From Bradyrhizobiaceae bacterium (GTDB lineage: Bacteria; Pseudomonadota; Alphaproteobacteria; Rhizobiales; Xanthobacteraceae), in the NCBI GenBank assembly GCA_020544565.1, contig CP078014.1, positions 186,001 to 250,000 of the forward strand: DNA of 64,000 nucleotides, read 5' to 3'. The notes under the pieces are model-generated. The model ran no database searches and was not told the DNA's origin. It saw nothing but the letters and a program-made list of their open reading frames with translations. The translations under genes and the position numbers were made by a program. Shown one piece after another: positions 28,535 to 37,341 of the stretch. How positions within the stretch are numbered: position 1 is the stretch's first letter; each line of letters begins with the position of its first letter.

Positions 28535-29554
28535 ATGCATGTTTCACGTCGCACTTTGTTGAAAGCCTCGACCGCCACCGCCGTGATGGCCGGGATCGGC
28601 GCGCCGCTCGTCGCGCGGGCGCAGCAGGCCGAATTTTCCTACAAGTTCGCCAACAATCTTCCCGACACGCACCCGATCAACGTGCGCGGCCGCGAGATGG
28701 CCGCCGCGATCAAGCAGGAGACCAAGGGTCGCGTCGATATCCAGTTGTTTCCTTCGAGCCAGCTCGGCTCCGACACCGATACGCTGAGCCAGCTCCGCTC
28801 CGGTGGCGTCGAGTTCTTCACTTTGTCCGGGCTCATTCTGGCGACGCTGGTGCCGGCCGCGTCCATCAACGGCATCGGCTTCGCGTTCCCCGATTATCCC
28901 GCGGTGTGGAAAGCCATGGACGGCGATCTCGGCGCCTATATCCGCAGCCAGATCACCAAGGCCAATCTCGTGGTGATGGACAAGATCTGGGACAACGGTT
29001 TCCGCCAGACCACCTCGTCCACCCGGCCGATCAACACGCCGGAGGACTTCAAGGGCTTCAAGATTCGCGTGCCGGTGTCGCCGCTGTGGACGTCGATGTT
29101 CAAGGCGTTCGACGCTTCGCCGGCCTCGATCAATTTCAACGAGGTCTATTCGGCGCTGCAGACCAAGATCGTCGAGGGCCAGGAAAATCCGCTGGCGCTG
29201 ATCTCCACCGCGAAGCTCTATGAGGTGCAGCGCTATTGCTCGCTGACCAATCATATGTGGGACGGCTTCTGGTTCCTCGCCAACCGCCGCGCCTGGGAGC
29301 GGCTGCCGGAGGACGTGCGCGCCATCGTCGCGAAGAACGTCAATGCCGCCGCGGTGAAGGCGCGCGAGGACACCGAGAAGCTCAATGCCGGTCTGCAGTC
29401 CGAACTGGCCGGCAAGGGCCTGGTCTTCAATCAGCCGGATCTCAAGCCGTTCCGCGAGAAGCTGCGGCAGGCCGGTTTCTATGCCGAATGGAAGGCCAAG
29501 TACGGCGACGAGGCCTGGTCCATTCTGGAGAGAAGCACGGGCAAGCTGACTTAG
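28535..29554 (+). CDS. dctP: TRAP transporter solute-binding protein (DctP-type)
   Basis: A 339-aa periplasmic binding protein. The N-terminus has a twin-arginine signal (SRRTLLKAS, then a hydrophobic stretch ending LVARAQQA), so export through Tat is likely. Mature-protein motifs include FPSSQLGSDTDTLSQLRSG, and the conserved substrate Arg lies in KGFKIRVPVSPLW, with NEVYSALQTKIVEGQENPL typical of the family. It binds an organic acid for the fused permease encoded 7 nt downstream. The ligand is unknown; C4-dicarboxylates and aromatic acids are common. Confidence 0.93.
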   Translation: MHVSRRTLLKASTATAVMAGIGAPLVARAQQAEFSYKFANNLPDTHPINVRGREMAAAIKQETKGRVDIQLFPSSQLGSDTDTLSQLRSGGVEFFTLSGLILATLVPAASINGIGFAFPDYPAVWKAMDGDLGAYIRSQITKANLVVMDKIWDNGFRQTTSSTRPINTPEDFKGFKIRVPVSPLWTSMFKAFDASPASINFNEVYSALQTKIVEGQENPLALISTAKLYEVQRYCSLTNHMWDGFWFLANRRAWERLPEDVRAIVAKNVNAAAVKAREDTEKLNAGLQSELAGKGLVFNQPDLKPFREKLRQAGFYAEWKAKYGDEAWSILERSTGKLT

Positions 29555-29561
29555 GCGCCGC

Positions 29562-31451
29562 ATGGGCGAGGTCAGCTCTTCGCATGCCGCCGGCGTCGCC
29601 GCTGGGGAGGCTTTGGCTTCGCCCGCCGGCGGGCCGCTGGCGCGCATCGAAACACTGCTCGGGCGGCTCGTCGAGATCCCGACCGCGCTGCTGGTGGTGG
29701 TGGAAATCGTCATCCTGTTCGCGGGCGTGGTGTCGCGCTACGGCTTTCACCGCCCGCTGATCTGGTCCGACGAACTGGCGTCGATCCTGTTCCTGTGGCT
29801 CGCGATGTTCGGGGCGGTGGTCGCTTTCCGCCGCGCCGAGCACATGCGGATGACGGCCGTGGTGGCGCGTTGCGAGCCGCGCGCGCGCGCCTTCTTCGAT
29901 CTCGTCGGGGTTGCGGCGGCGCTCGCCTTCCTGCTCATGGTGGTGGGGCCTTCGTTTGAATACGCCTATGAGGAAAGCTTCATCACCACGCCGGCGCTGG
30001 AGATCTCCAACTCGTGGCGGGCGGCGGCGCTGCCGACCGGCATCGTGCTGATGATCGTGTTCGCGCTGTTGCGCCTCGCGCGCCATCCGGAGCGGCGCAT
30101 GGTGCTGCTGGCGGTGGCCACCGTGGCCGCGATCGCCGCCGCGTTCTGGCTGGCGCAGCCGGTGCTGCGTCCGCTCGGCAATCTCAACCTCGTCATCTTC
30201 TTCATCGGCGTGGTCGGCCTGTGCGTGTTCGCCGGCGTACCGATCGCCTTCGCGTTCGGACTGTCGATCTTCGGCTATCTGATCCTGACCACGCGCACGC
30301 CGCCGCTGGTGCTGGTCGGCCGCATGGACGAGGGCATGAGCCACCTGATCCTGCTGTCGGTGCCGCTGTTCGTGTTTCTCGGTCTGCTGATCGAGATGAC
30401 CGGCATGGCGCGGGCCATGGTGAATTTCCTCGCGAGCCTGCTCGGCCATGTCCGCGGCGGGCTGAACTACGTGTTGGTGGGCGCGATGTATCTCGTCTCC
30501 GGCATTTCCGGCGCCAAGGCGGCGGACATGGCCGCGGTGGCGCCGGTGCTGTTTCCCGAGATGAAGGCGCGCGGCGCGCGGCCCGGCGATCTCGTCGCGC
30601 TGCTGGCGGCCACCGGCGCGCAGACCGAAACCATTCCGCCAAGCCTCGTGCTTATTACCATCGGATCGGTCACCGGCGTCTCCATCGCCGCGCTGTTCAC
30701 CGGCGGCCTGCTGCCGGCGCTGGTATTGGGCCTCACGCTGTCGGCGCTGGTGTGGTGGCGCTATCGTCACGAGGACATGAGCGGCGTGACGCGCGCCAGC
30801 GGCCGCCAGATCCTGCGCGCCTTCGTCATCGCGCTGCCGGCGCTGGCGCTGCCCTTCGTCATCCGCGCCGCGGTGGTGGAAGGCATCGCCACCGCCACGG
30901 AAGTCTCCACCATCGGCATCGTGTTCGCGGTGTTCGCCGGACTTCTGATCTATCGCCAGTTCGACTGGTCGCGCCTGATGCCGATGCTGATCGAGACCGC
31001 AAGCCTGTCCGGCGCGATCCTGCTCATCATCGGCACCGCGACCGGCATGGCCTGGGGCCTGACCCAGTCCGGCTTCTCGCGCTCGCTGGCCGCGGCCATG
31101 ACAGGGTTGCCCGGCGGCCCGGCGGCCTTCATCGCGGTCTCCATCGTCGCCTTCATGGTCCTCGGCAGCGTGCTGGAAGGCATTCCGGCCATCGTGCTGT
31201 TCGGGCCGCTGCTGTTTCCCATCGCCCGCGCGGTCGGCGTGCACGAGGTGCACTATGCGATGATCGTCATCCTCGCCATGGGCATCGGGCTGTTCGCGCC
31301 GCCGTTCGGGGTCGGCTACTATGCCGCCTGTGCCATCGGTCGGGTCGATCCCGCCGAGGGTATCCGGCCGATCTGGGGCTATCTGCTGGCACTGCTGATC
31401 GGTCTCATCGTCGTCGCGGCGGTGCCGTGGATTTCCATCGGCTTTCTGTAG
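29562..31451 (+). CDS. dctQM: TRAP transporter fused permease (DctQ-DctM)
   Basis: A 629-aa inner-membrane protein joining the small and large TRAP subunits. Residues about 1-190 are DctQ-like (four segments, EIVILFAGVVSRY and SDELASILFLWLAM). Residues about 200-629 are DctM-like (VPLFVFLGLLIEMTGMA, SGISGAKAADMAAV, GIPAIVLFGPLLFPIA, GLFAPPFGVGYY). It uses a Na+ or H+ gradient to import the DctP ligand. Fused forms are well known. A terminator-like hairpin lies 22 nt after the stop. Confidence 0.93.
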   Translation: MGEVSSSHAAGVAAGEALASPAGGPLARIETLLGRLVEIPTALLVVVEIVILFAGVVSRYGFHRPLIWSDELASILFLWLAMFGAVVAFRRAEHMRMTAVVARCEPRARAFFDLVGVAAALAFLLMVVGPSFEYAYEESFITTPALEISNSWRAAALPTGIVLMIVFALLRLARHPERRMVLLAVATVAAIAAAFWLAQPVLRPLGNLNLVIFFIGVVGLCVFAGVPIAFAFGLSIFGYLILTTRTPPLVLVGRMDEGMSHLILLSVPLFVFLGLLIEMTGMARAMVNFLASLLGHVRGGLNYVLVGAMYLVSGISGAKAADMAAVAPVLFPEMKARGARPGDLVALLAATGAQTETIPPSLVLITIGSVTGVSIAALFTGGLLPALVLGLTLSALVWWRYRHEDMSGVTRASGRQILRAFVIALPALALPFVIRAAVVEGIATATEVSTIGIVFAVFAGLLIYRQFDWSRLMPMLIETASLSGAILLIIGTATGMAWGLTQSGFSRSLAAAMTGLPGGPAAFIAVSIVAFMVLGSVLEGIPAIVLFGPLLFPIARAVGVHEVHYAMIVILAMGIGLFAPPFGVGYYAACAIGRVDPAEGIRPIWGYLLALLIGLIVVAAVPWISIGFL

Positions 31452-31473
31452 AGTTACCCGGAGGAGATATTTT

Positions 31474-31507
31474 TTCTCTTGCTCGAGCGGGAGCGAGAGA
31501 AGCTTTT
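31474..31507 (+). terminator. terminator after the TRAP operon
   Basis: TTCTCTTGCTC (31474-31484) pairs with GAGCGAGAGAA (31491-31501) with one G-U pair and a 6-nt loop. A short T run (TTTT at 31504-31507) follows. The position just downstream of the permease fits termination. Confidence 0.6.
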
Positions 31508-31613
31508 CCGTCATGTGAGGGTTGCTGAAAAATCATACCGTACTTATCCCATGTCATTGATCGAACCCGAGGGCCTTGCTACCTGCGGCGACCGTCAAGG
31601 GAGTCCGCGCGAC

Positions 31614-32387
31614 ATGAGCAACTTCAATCATGAAACGGTGCTGAGCGTTCATCACTGGACCGACAACCTGTTCTCTTTCACCACCACCCGCGATTCCTCG
31701 TTCCGTTTCCGTAACGGCGAGTTCACCATGATCGGCCTCAAGGTGAACGATAAGCCGCTGCTGCGCGCCTACAGCGTCGCCAGCGCCAATTACGAGGACA
31801 ACCTCGAATTCTTCTCCATCAAGGTGCAGGATGGCCCGCTCACCTCGAAGCTCCAGCATCTGAAGAAGGGCGATCAGATCATCGTCGGCCGCAAGGCCAC
31901 CGGGACGCTGGTGATCGACAACCTGAAGGACGGCCGCAACCTCTATCTGATCGGCACCGGCACCGGCCTTGCGCCGTTCCTGAGCGTGATCAAGGACCCG
32001 ACGACCTATGAGCGTTTCGAGAAGGTCGTGCTGCTGCATGGCTGCCGCCATGTCCGCGAACTGGCTTATGGCGAACTCATCACCGAGAAGTTGCCGCAGG
32101 ACGAACTGATCGGCGACATGTTGCGCGCCCAGCTCATCTATTACCCGACCGTGACCCGCGATCCGTTCCGCAATCGCGGCCGCATCACCGACCTCATCAC
32201 ATCGGGCAAGCTGTTTGCGGATATCGCGCTGCCCGATCTCGACGCCGAGAAGGACCGGGTGATGATCTGCGGCAGCCCGGCGTTGTTGCTGGACACCAAG
32301 AACCTGCTGCTCGCGCGCGGCTTCGTCGAAGGCAATCACGGCGAGCCGGGGGATTTCGTGGTGGAAAAGGCGTTCGCCGAGCGCTGA
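31614..32387 (+). CDS. fpr: ferredoxin-NADP reductase
   Basis: A 257-aa bacterial-type (Fpr) flavoenzyme that transfers electrons between NADPH and ferredoxin/flavodoxin. The FAD motif is RAYSVASANYED, the pyrophosphate motif GTGTGLAPFLSV, and the nicotinamide end FVVEKAFAER is the usual short aromatic-containing C-terminus. ATG 31614 is used (AAGGGAG upstream); an open extension to 31479 carries no family sequence. It is separated from the TRAP operon by a hairpin and converges on the RND pump gene. Confidence 0.95.
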   Translation: MSNFNHETVLSVHHWTDNLFSFTTTRDSSFRFRNGEFTMIGLKVNDKPLLRAYSVASANYEDNLEFFSIKVQDGPLTSKLQHLKKGDQIIVGRKATGTLVIDNLKDGRNLYLIGTGTGLAPFLSVIKDPTTYERFEKVVLLHGCRHVRELAYGELITEKLPQDELIGDMLRAQLIYYPTVTRDPFRNRGRITDLITSGKLFADIALPDLDAEKDRVMICGSPALLLDTKNLLLARGFVEGNHGEPGDFVVEKAFAER

Positions 32388-32411
32388 GCGCCGGCGGCGC
32401 GGCGCCTTTTA
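32388..32411 (+). terminator. weak terminator-like hairpin after fpr
   Basis: GCGCC (32388-32392) pairs with GGCGC (32401-32405) and is followed by CTTTTATT. The stem is only 5 bp with an 8-nt loop and overlaps the stop of the convergent RND gene. Confidence 0.35.
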
Positions 32412-35400
32412 TTCTGCCGCTTCCGGAACCTTGTTCGGGACGTGATCGGCCGCAGTCGCCGGCTTGCCGCGGCGGCCGACGCCCGACAGGAAGTTCGACA
32501 GCCTGTCGAGGTAGAGATAGACGATCGGCGTGGTGAACAGGGTCAGCGCCTGGCTCACCAGCAGGCCGCCCACCATGGCGTAGCCGAGCGGCTGGCGGAT
32601 CTCCGCGCCGGTGCCCGTTCCCAGCATCAAGGGCACGCCGCCGAGCATTGCGGCCATGGTGGTCATCATGATCGGGCGAAACCGGATCAGCGCCGCCTTG
32701 CGGATCGCCTGTTCGGGCGCGAGGTTCTCTTCGCGCTCGGCGACGATGGCGAAGTCCACCAGCATGATGCCGTTCTTCTTGACGATGCCGATCAGCAGCA
32801 CGATGCCGATCAGGGCGATCAGGCTGAAATCGAACCCGAACAGCATCAGCATCGCCAGCGCGCCGACGCCGGCCGAGGGCAGCGTGGAAATGATCGTCAG
32901 TGGGTGGATGTAGCTCTCGTAGAGGATGCCGAGGATCAGATAGACCACGATCAGCGCCGCGAGGATCAGGAGCGGCACGGTGCCGAGCGATTGCTGGAAC
33001 GCCTGCGCGGTGCCCTGGAAGCTGGCGTTCACGGTCGCCGGCATGCCCAGCTCCGCCACCGCGGCCTGAATGGCGCTGGTCGCCTGTCCGAGCGCCACGC
33101 CCTGGGCGAGGTTGAAGCTGATGGTGGTGGCCGGGAACTGGCCCTGATGGCTGATCGACAGTGGCCGCACCGGCACCGTGGTCCAGCGCGCGAACGCCGA
33201 TAGCGGTACCTGATCGCCGGTGGTGGGCGACTTGATGTAGATCTTGTTCAGCGAATCCACCGCGCCCTGCATTTCCGGCAGGATCTCGAGAATGACGTGG
33301 TAGCTGTTCACCTGCGTGAAATACTGCGCCACCTGACGCTGGCCGAAAGCGTCCGCCAGCGTGTCGTCGATCAGTTGCGGCTGGATGCCGTAGCGCGAGG
33401 CGGTGTCGCGGTCGATGGTCAGCGTCAGCGTCGTGCCCAGGGTCTGCTGGTCGGTGGCGACGTCGCGCAGTTCCGGCAGTGTCTTCAGCTTCGCCAGAAT
33501 CTTCGGCGCCCAGGTGTTGAGTTCGTCGAGATTGGAGTCCTGCAATGTGTATTCGAACTGGGTGCGCGTGGCGCGGCCGCCGAGGCGCACGTCCTGCGCC
33601 GCCTGCAGGAACACCCGCGCGCCCTCCAGTTTGTCGAATTGCGGCCGCAGCCGTGCGATGATCTGCTGGGCGCTGACGTCGCGCTGCTCGCGCGGCTTGA
33701 GCGTAATGTACATGCGGCCGGTGTTCAGCGCGCTGCCGCCGCCGCCGACCGCCATGGCGATGCCTGACACTGCCGGATCGTTCTGGATGATCTGCCCGAT
33801 CTGCTGTTGCAGCCGCTTCATTTCGGCAAAGGAGATGTCCTGCCCGCCTTCGGTGATGCCGGTGATCAGGCCGATGTCCTGCTGCGGGAAAAAGCCCTTC
33901 GGGATAATGACGAACAGATAGATGGACAGCGCCACGGTGGCGAAGAACACGCACAGCGTCGCAAGCCGCCAGCGCAGCACGAGGTCGAGGCCGCGTTCAT
34001 AGCCGCGCAGCAAGGTGTCGAAGAAGCGCTCGCTGAGCTGGTAGAGCCGGCCGCGCGGGGCTTCCTGGTCGTGGGCCTTGAGGAAGCGTGAGGCCATCAT
34101 CGGCGTCAGCGTTAGCGACACTGCCATCGACACGAAAATCGTCATCGCCAGCGTGACGGCGAATTCGCGGAACAGGCGGCCGATAATGCCGCCCATCAGG
34201 AGCAGCGGGATCAGCACCGCCACCAGCGAGATGCTGATCGAGACGATGGTGAAGCCGATCTCGCTCGCCCCCTTGAGGGCGGCGTCGAAGGGCTTGTCGC
34301 CTTGCTCGATGTGGCGGCTGATGTTCTCCAGCATGACGATGGCGTCGTCGACGACGAAACCCACCGAGATCGTCAGCGCCATCAGCGACAGGTTGTCGAG
34401 GGTATAGCCGAACGCCCACATCAGCGCGCAGGCGCCGAGCAGCGCCAGCGGCACGGTGACGCTGGGGATGATCGTCGCCCACAGGCTGCGCAGGAAGATG
34501 AAGATCACCATCACCACGAGGGCGATGGTCAGGAGCAGCGTGAACTGGACGTCGGTCACCGCGGCGCGGATGGTCTGGGTGCGGTCGCTCAGCACCGAGA
34601 CCTTGATCGCCGGCGGGATCGAGGCGATGAGGCGCGGCAATTGCGCCTTGATCTTGTCCACGGTGTCGATGACGTTGGCGCCGGGCTGCTTGAACACCAC
34701 CAGGAACACGCCGCGCTTGCCATTGGCCCAGGCCGCCTGCTTGGCGTCCTCCGGTCCGGCCACCGCCTGGCCGATGTCGCGGATGCGCAGCGGGCCGCCG
34801 TTGCGATAGGCGATGATGACGTCGTTCCAGTCCTTCGCCTTGGTCAACTGGTCGTTGGCGTAGATGGTGTAGCTGCGCGTCGCGCCGTCGATGTTGCCCT
34901 TGGGGCTGTTCACCGTGGTGATGGCGATCTGGTTGCGCACGTCCTCGAGCTGCAAGCCCTTGGCTACCAGCTTGGCGGGATCGATCTGGATGCGGATCGC
35001 GGGCTTCTGCTGGCCGCCGATGGTGACCTGCGCCACGCCGGAGATCTGGCTGATCTGTTGCGCCAGTTGGGTGTCGGCGTAATCGTCGACCTCGGTCAGC
35101 GGCAGCGTGTCCGAGGTTACCGACAACAGCAGGATCGGCGAATCCGCCGGGTTGACCTTGCGGTAGGTCGGCGGGCTCGGCAGCGATTTCGGAAGCTGGC
35201 CGCCGGCGGCGTTGATCGCGCCCTGAACGTCGTTGGCGGCGCCGTCGATGTTGCGGCTGAGGTCGAACTGGATGGTGATCGCGGTCGAGCCCAGCGAACT
35301 CGTCGAGGTCATCTGGGCGACGCCGGGAATCTGCGCGAATTGCCGCTCCAGCGGTTGCGCCACCGTCGAAGCCATGGTCTCCGGGCTTGCGCCGGGCAGG

Positions 35401-35555
35401 CTCGCCGACACCTGGATGGTGGGAAAATCGACCTGCGGCAGCGGGGCAACCGGCAGCAGCGGATAGGCGACGAGACCGACGAACAGGATGCCCGCCATCA
35501 GCAACGAGGTGGCGATGGGATAGCGGATGAACGGACCGGAAATGCCCTGGCTCAT
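32409..35555 (-). CDS. RND efflux transporter, MdtB/MdtC-like HAE1 permease
   Basis: A 1048-aa inner-membrane pump of twelve segments and two large periplasmic loops. The proton-relay pair is in GFVVDDAIVMLENISRH in TM4. The N-terminus GPFIRYPIATSLLMAGI and the APLPQVDFPTIQVSASLPGA loop are typical of the MdtBC branch. The repeated second half includes NGIMLVDFAIVAE. It starts 1 nt after the stop of the fusion-protein gene, so the two are coupled. No outer-membrane channel gene follows, so a TolC-like protein elsewhere is expected. Confidence 0.95.
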   Translation of the reverse strand: MSQGISGPFIRYPIATSLLMAGILFVGLVAYPLLPVAPLPQVDFPTIQVSASLPGASPETMASTVAQPLERQFAQIPGVAQMTSTSSLGSTAITIQFDLSRNIDGAANDVQGAINAAGGQLPKSLPSPPTYRKVNPADSPILLLSVTSDTLPLTEVDDYADTQLAQQISQISGVAQVTIGGQQKPAIRIQIDPAKLVAKGLQLEDVRNQIAITTVNSPKGNIDGATRSYTIYANDQLTKAKDWNDVIIAYRNGGPLRIRDIGQAVAGPEDAKQAAWANGKRGVFLVVFKQPGANVIDTVDKIKAQLPRLIASIPPAIKVSVLSDRTQTIRAAVTDVQFTLLLTIALVVMVIFIFLRSLWATIIPSVTVPLALLGACALMWAFGYTLDNLSLMALTISVGFVVDDAIVMLENISRHIEQGDKPFDAALKGASEIGFTIVSISISLVAVLIPLLLMGGIIGRLFREFAVTLAMTIFVSMAVSLTLTPMMASRFLKAHDQEAPRGRLYQLSERFFDTLLRGYERGLDLVLRWRLATLCVFFATVALSIYLFVIIPKGFFPQQDIGLITGITEGGQDISFAEMKRLQQQIGQIIQNDPAVSGIAMAVGGGGSALNTGRMYITLKPREQRDVSAQQIIARLRPQFDKLEGARVFLQAAQDVRLGGRATRTQFEYTLQDSNLDELNTWAPKILAKLKTLPELRDVATDQQTLGTTLTLTIDRDTASRYGIQPQLIDDTLADAFGQRQVAQYFTQVNSYHVILEILPEMQGAVDSLNKIYIKSPTTGDQVPLSAFARWTTVPVRPLSISHQGQFPATTISFNLAQGVALGQATSAIQAAVAELGMPATVNASFQGTAQAFQQSLGTVPLLILAALIVVYLILGILYESYIHPLTIISTLPSAGVGALAMLMLFGFDFSLIALIGIVLLIGIVKKNGIMLVDFAIVAEREENLAPEQAIRKAALIRFRPIMMTTMAAMLGGVPLMLGTGTGAEIRQPLGYAMVGGLLVSQALTLFTTPIVYLYLDRLSNFLSGVGRRGKPATAADHVPNKVPEAAE

Positions 35556-35556
35556 G

Positions 35557-36717
35557 TCAGTCGGCCCTCGGCACGGCTTGTCCTGAACTTGCGACATTGA
35601 TGGCCAGCGGCGATCCGGGCTGGACGCGATACTGGCCGCCGACCACGACCTGTTCGCCGGGCTTGACGCCGCTTTGCACCAGCACCTTGCCATCGGTCGA
35701 AGCCCCGACCGTGACTTTGCGCAGCTCGGCCTTGTTGCCGTCGCCGACGACAAAGACATAAAGGCCGCCGCTGCCATGCTGGACCGCGTCCTCGGGCATC
35801 ACGGCGGCGTTCTTCACCGTGTTGACGAGGAGGCGGGTCGACACCGACAGACCGGGCCACAGTGCATGGTCCTTGTTGTCAAACACCGCCTTGAGGCGAA
35901 TGGTTCCGCTGGTGGTGTCCACCTGGTTGTTCATCAGCGCCAGCGTGCCCTGCGACAGCACCTGGCGGCCGTCGGAAGTGAGGGCGGTGACCCTGGTGTC
36001 GTGTTGCTTGAGCGCATCGGCGATGGCGGGGAGATCCTGCTCCGGCGCGGTGAAGATCACCGCAATCGGCTCGATCTGGGCGATGGTGACGATGCCGGTC
36101 TGGGTGGAGGCGTTGACGATGTTGCCGACGTCGACCTGACGGATGCCGGTGACGCCCGAGATCGGCGCCCGGATCGAGGTGTAATCGAGCTGGGTCTGGG
36201 CATTGGCGATGGCGGCGTCGTCGGCGGCGATCTGCGCGGTGAGTTGCTCCACGGTTGCGGTCTGGGTGTCCACCGTCTGCTTGGTGGCGAACTCGCCGAG
36301 GTTGGTGGAGCGCTGCAGGTCGCGCCTGGCGTTTGCGAGGCTGGCTTCATCCTGCGCCTTCTTGGCCTTGGCCTGATCGAGCGCCGCTTGAAAGGGACGC
36401 GGATCGATCTGCGCGATCAGGTCGCCCTGCTTGACGGTCTGTCCTTCCTTGAAGGCGATCTGATCGATCTGGCCATCGACGCGGGTGCGCACCGTCACGG
36501 TGTTGAAGCCCTGAACGGTGCCCAGACTCGTCAGGTAGACCGGAAAGTCGGCTTGGGTAACCGCCGCCACCGTCACCGGCACGGGCGAGGCTTGTGCGCC
36601 GGCCTTGGTGGTCGCATGGTCCCGGCTCGCGTATCGGGACCAGCCAATATAAGCGCCGCCAATCACGGCGAGGGCCGCGATCATGTATGCCCAGGCGGGA
36701 ATGCGACGCTTTGTCAT
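35557..36717 (-). CDS. RND efflux periplasmic adaptor (MdtA-like)
   Basis: A 386-aa membrane fusion protein. An N-terminal signal/anchor (AWAYMIAALAVIGGAYIGW) is followed by the lipoyl half-motif GFNTVTVRTRVDGQI, a coiled-coil hairpin at about residues 100-170 (QAALDQAKAKKAQDEASL) and a beta-barrel. The C-terminus GQYRVQPGSPLAI is usual for MdtA. ATG 36717 is preferred; an extension to 36834 overlaps the divergent marR gene. It is coupled to the pump gene. Confidence 0.93.
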   Translation of the reverse strand: MTKRRIPAWAYMIAALAVIGGAYIGWSRYASRDHATTKAGAQASPVPVTVAAVTQADFPVYLTSLGTVQGFNTVTVRTRVDGQIDQIAFKEGQTVKQGDLIAQIDPRPFQAALDQAKAKKAQDEASLANARRDLQRSTNLGEFATKQTVDTQTATVEQLTAQIAADDAAIANAQTQLDYTSIRAPISGVTGIRQVDVGNIVNASTQTGIVTIAQIEPIAVIFTAPEQDLPAIADALKQHDTRVTALTSDGRQVLSQGTLALMNNQVDTTSGTIRLKAVFDNKDHALWPGLSVSTRLLVNTVKNAAVMPEDAVQHGSGGLYVFVVGDGNKAELRKVTVGASTDGKVLVQSGVKPGEQVVVGGQYRVQPGSPLAINVASSGQAVPRAD

Positions 36718-36758
36718 GCTCGGCCCCGTTGCTTTCTCTCCGCGCGATCCACTATGTT

Positions 36759-36791
36759 TATAATCAGTAAGCCTGCACTTAGTATGCAGGC
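36759..36791 (+). promoter_or_regulatory. marR promoter with overlapping palindromic operator
   Basis: TATAAT at 36759-36764 is a perfect -10 on the plus strand; no good -35 is seen. Starting 7 nt later, GCCTGCA (36771-36777) and TGCAGGC (36785-36791) form a 7-bp inverted repeat with a 7-nt spacer, at the expected transcription start. It lies between the divergent adaptor and marR genes, so the MarR protein may bind here and control both. Confidence 0.55.
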
Positions 36792-36820
36792 GTATTGTTA
36801 ATTCTTCGACAGATTCAACG

Positions 36821-37336
36821 GTGCATTGTGTCATGTCGCTCGGTCTGAAGCGCGAGATCGTCGCTCAACTTGTTGAGAGTTCGCGGCTTTTGCGGAACTA
36901 CGTGGATCAGCGCGCCAAGGGGCGGGGAACCACCCGCGCGCAGTGGGTCGTGCTGTTTCGGCTACGCCAGCAGGAGGGCCTGTCGCAGGTCGATCTGGCC
37001 GAGGTGCTTGAACTGCAACCGATTTCGCTGGTCCGCCTGCTCGACCGGCTGGTCGAACAGGCGCTTGTGGAGCGCCGGCCGTACCCCGCCGACCGCCGCG
37101 CCAACCGGCTGTACCTGACAGCCAAGGGCCGGCAACTGGTGGACGATCTCGACAGCCTGCGCGACGCCATCGCCGCCGACGTGCTGCGTGACGTGCCGGA
37201 CGCCGCCCTGCAGGCGACGCTGGACACGCTGGTCGCCATCAAGAGCCAGGTCAAACAGGGGGCGGAGGAGAGTGCGCTATCCGACGGCGAATCCGCGGCT
37301 GACCCCAAGGTTCGGCGCGGTCGCGCCCGGCGCTGA
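36821..37336 (+). CDS. MarR-family transcriptional regulator
   Basis: A 171-aa regulator. The winged-helix DNA-binding region is QVDLAEVLELQPISLVRLLDRL followed by the wing RRPYPADRRANRLYLT, at about residues 55-105. It acts as a dimer, usually as a repressor relieved by small phenolic ligands. It is divergent from the RND operon with a palindrome in between, so it probably controls the pump. Start ATG 36821 is used; Met5 at 36833 is an alternative. The C-terminal tail is rich in Arg. Confidence 0.92.
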   Translation: MHCVMSLGLKREIVAQLVESSRLLRNYVDQRAKGRGTTRAQWVVLFRLRQQEGLSQVDLAEVLELQPISLVRLLDRLVEQALVERRPYPADRRANRLYLTAKGRQLVDDLDSLRDAIAADVLRDVPDAALQATLDTLVAIKSQVKQGAEESALSDGESAADPKVRRGRARR

Positions 37337-37341
37337 CGATT

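Noticed and set aside
29442..31514. 690-codon minus-strand frame opposite the TRAP permease
   Set aside because: It is Gln/His/Arg-rich low-complexity sequence without a domain. The plus strand carries a textbook DctQM.
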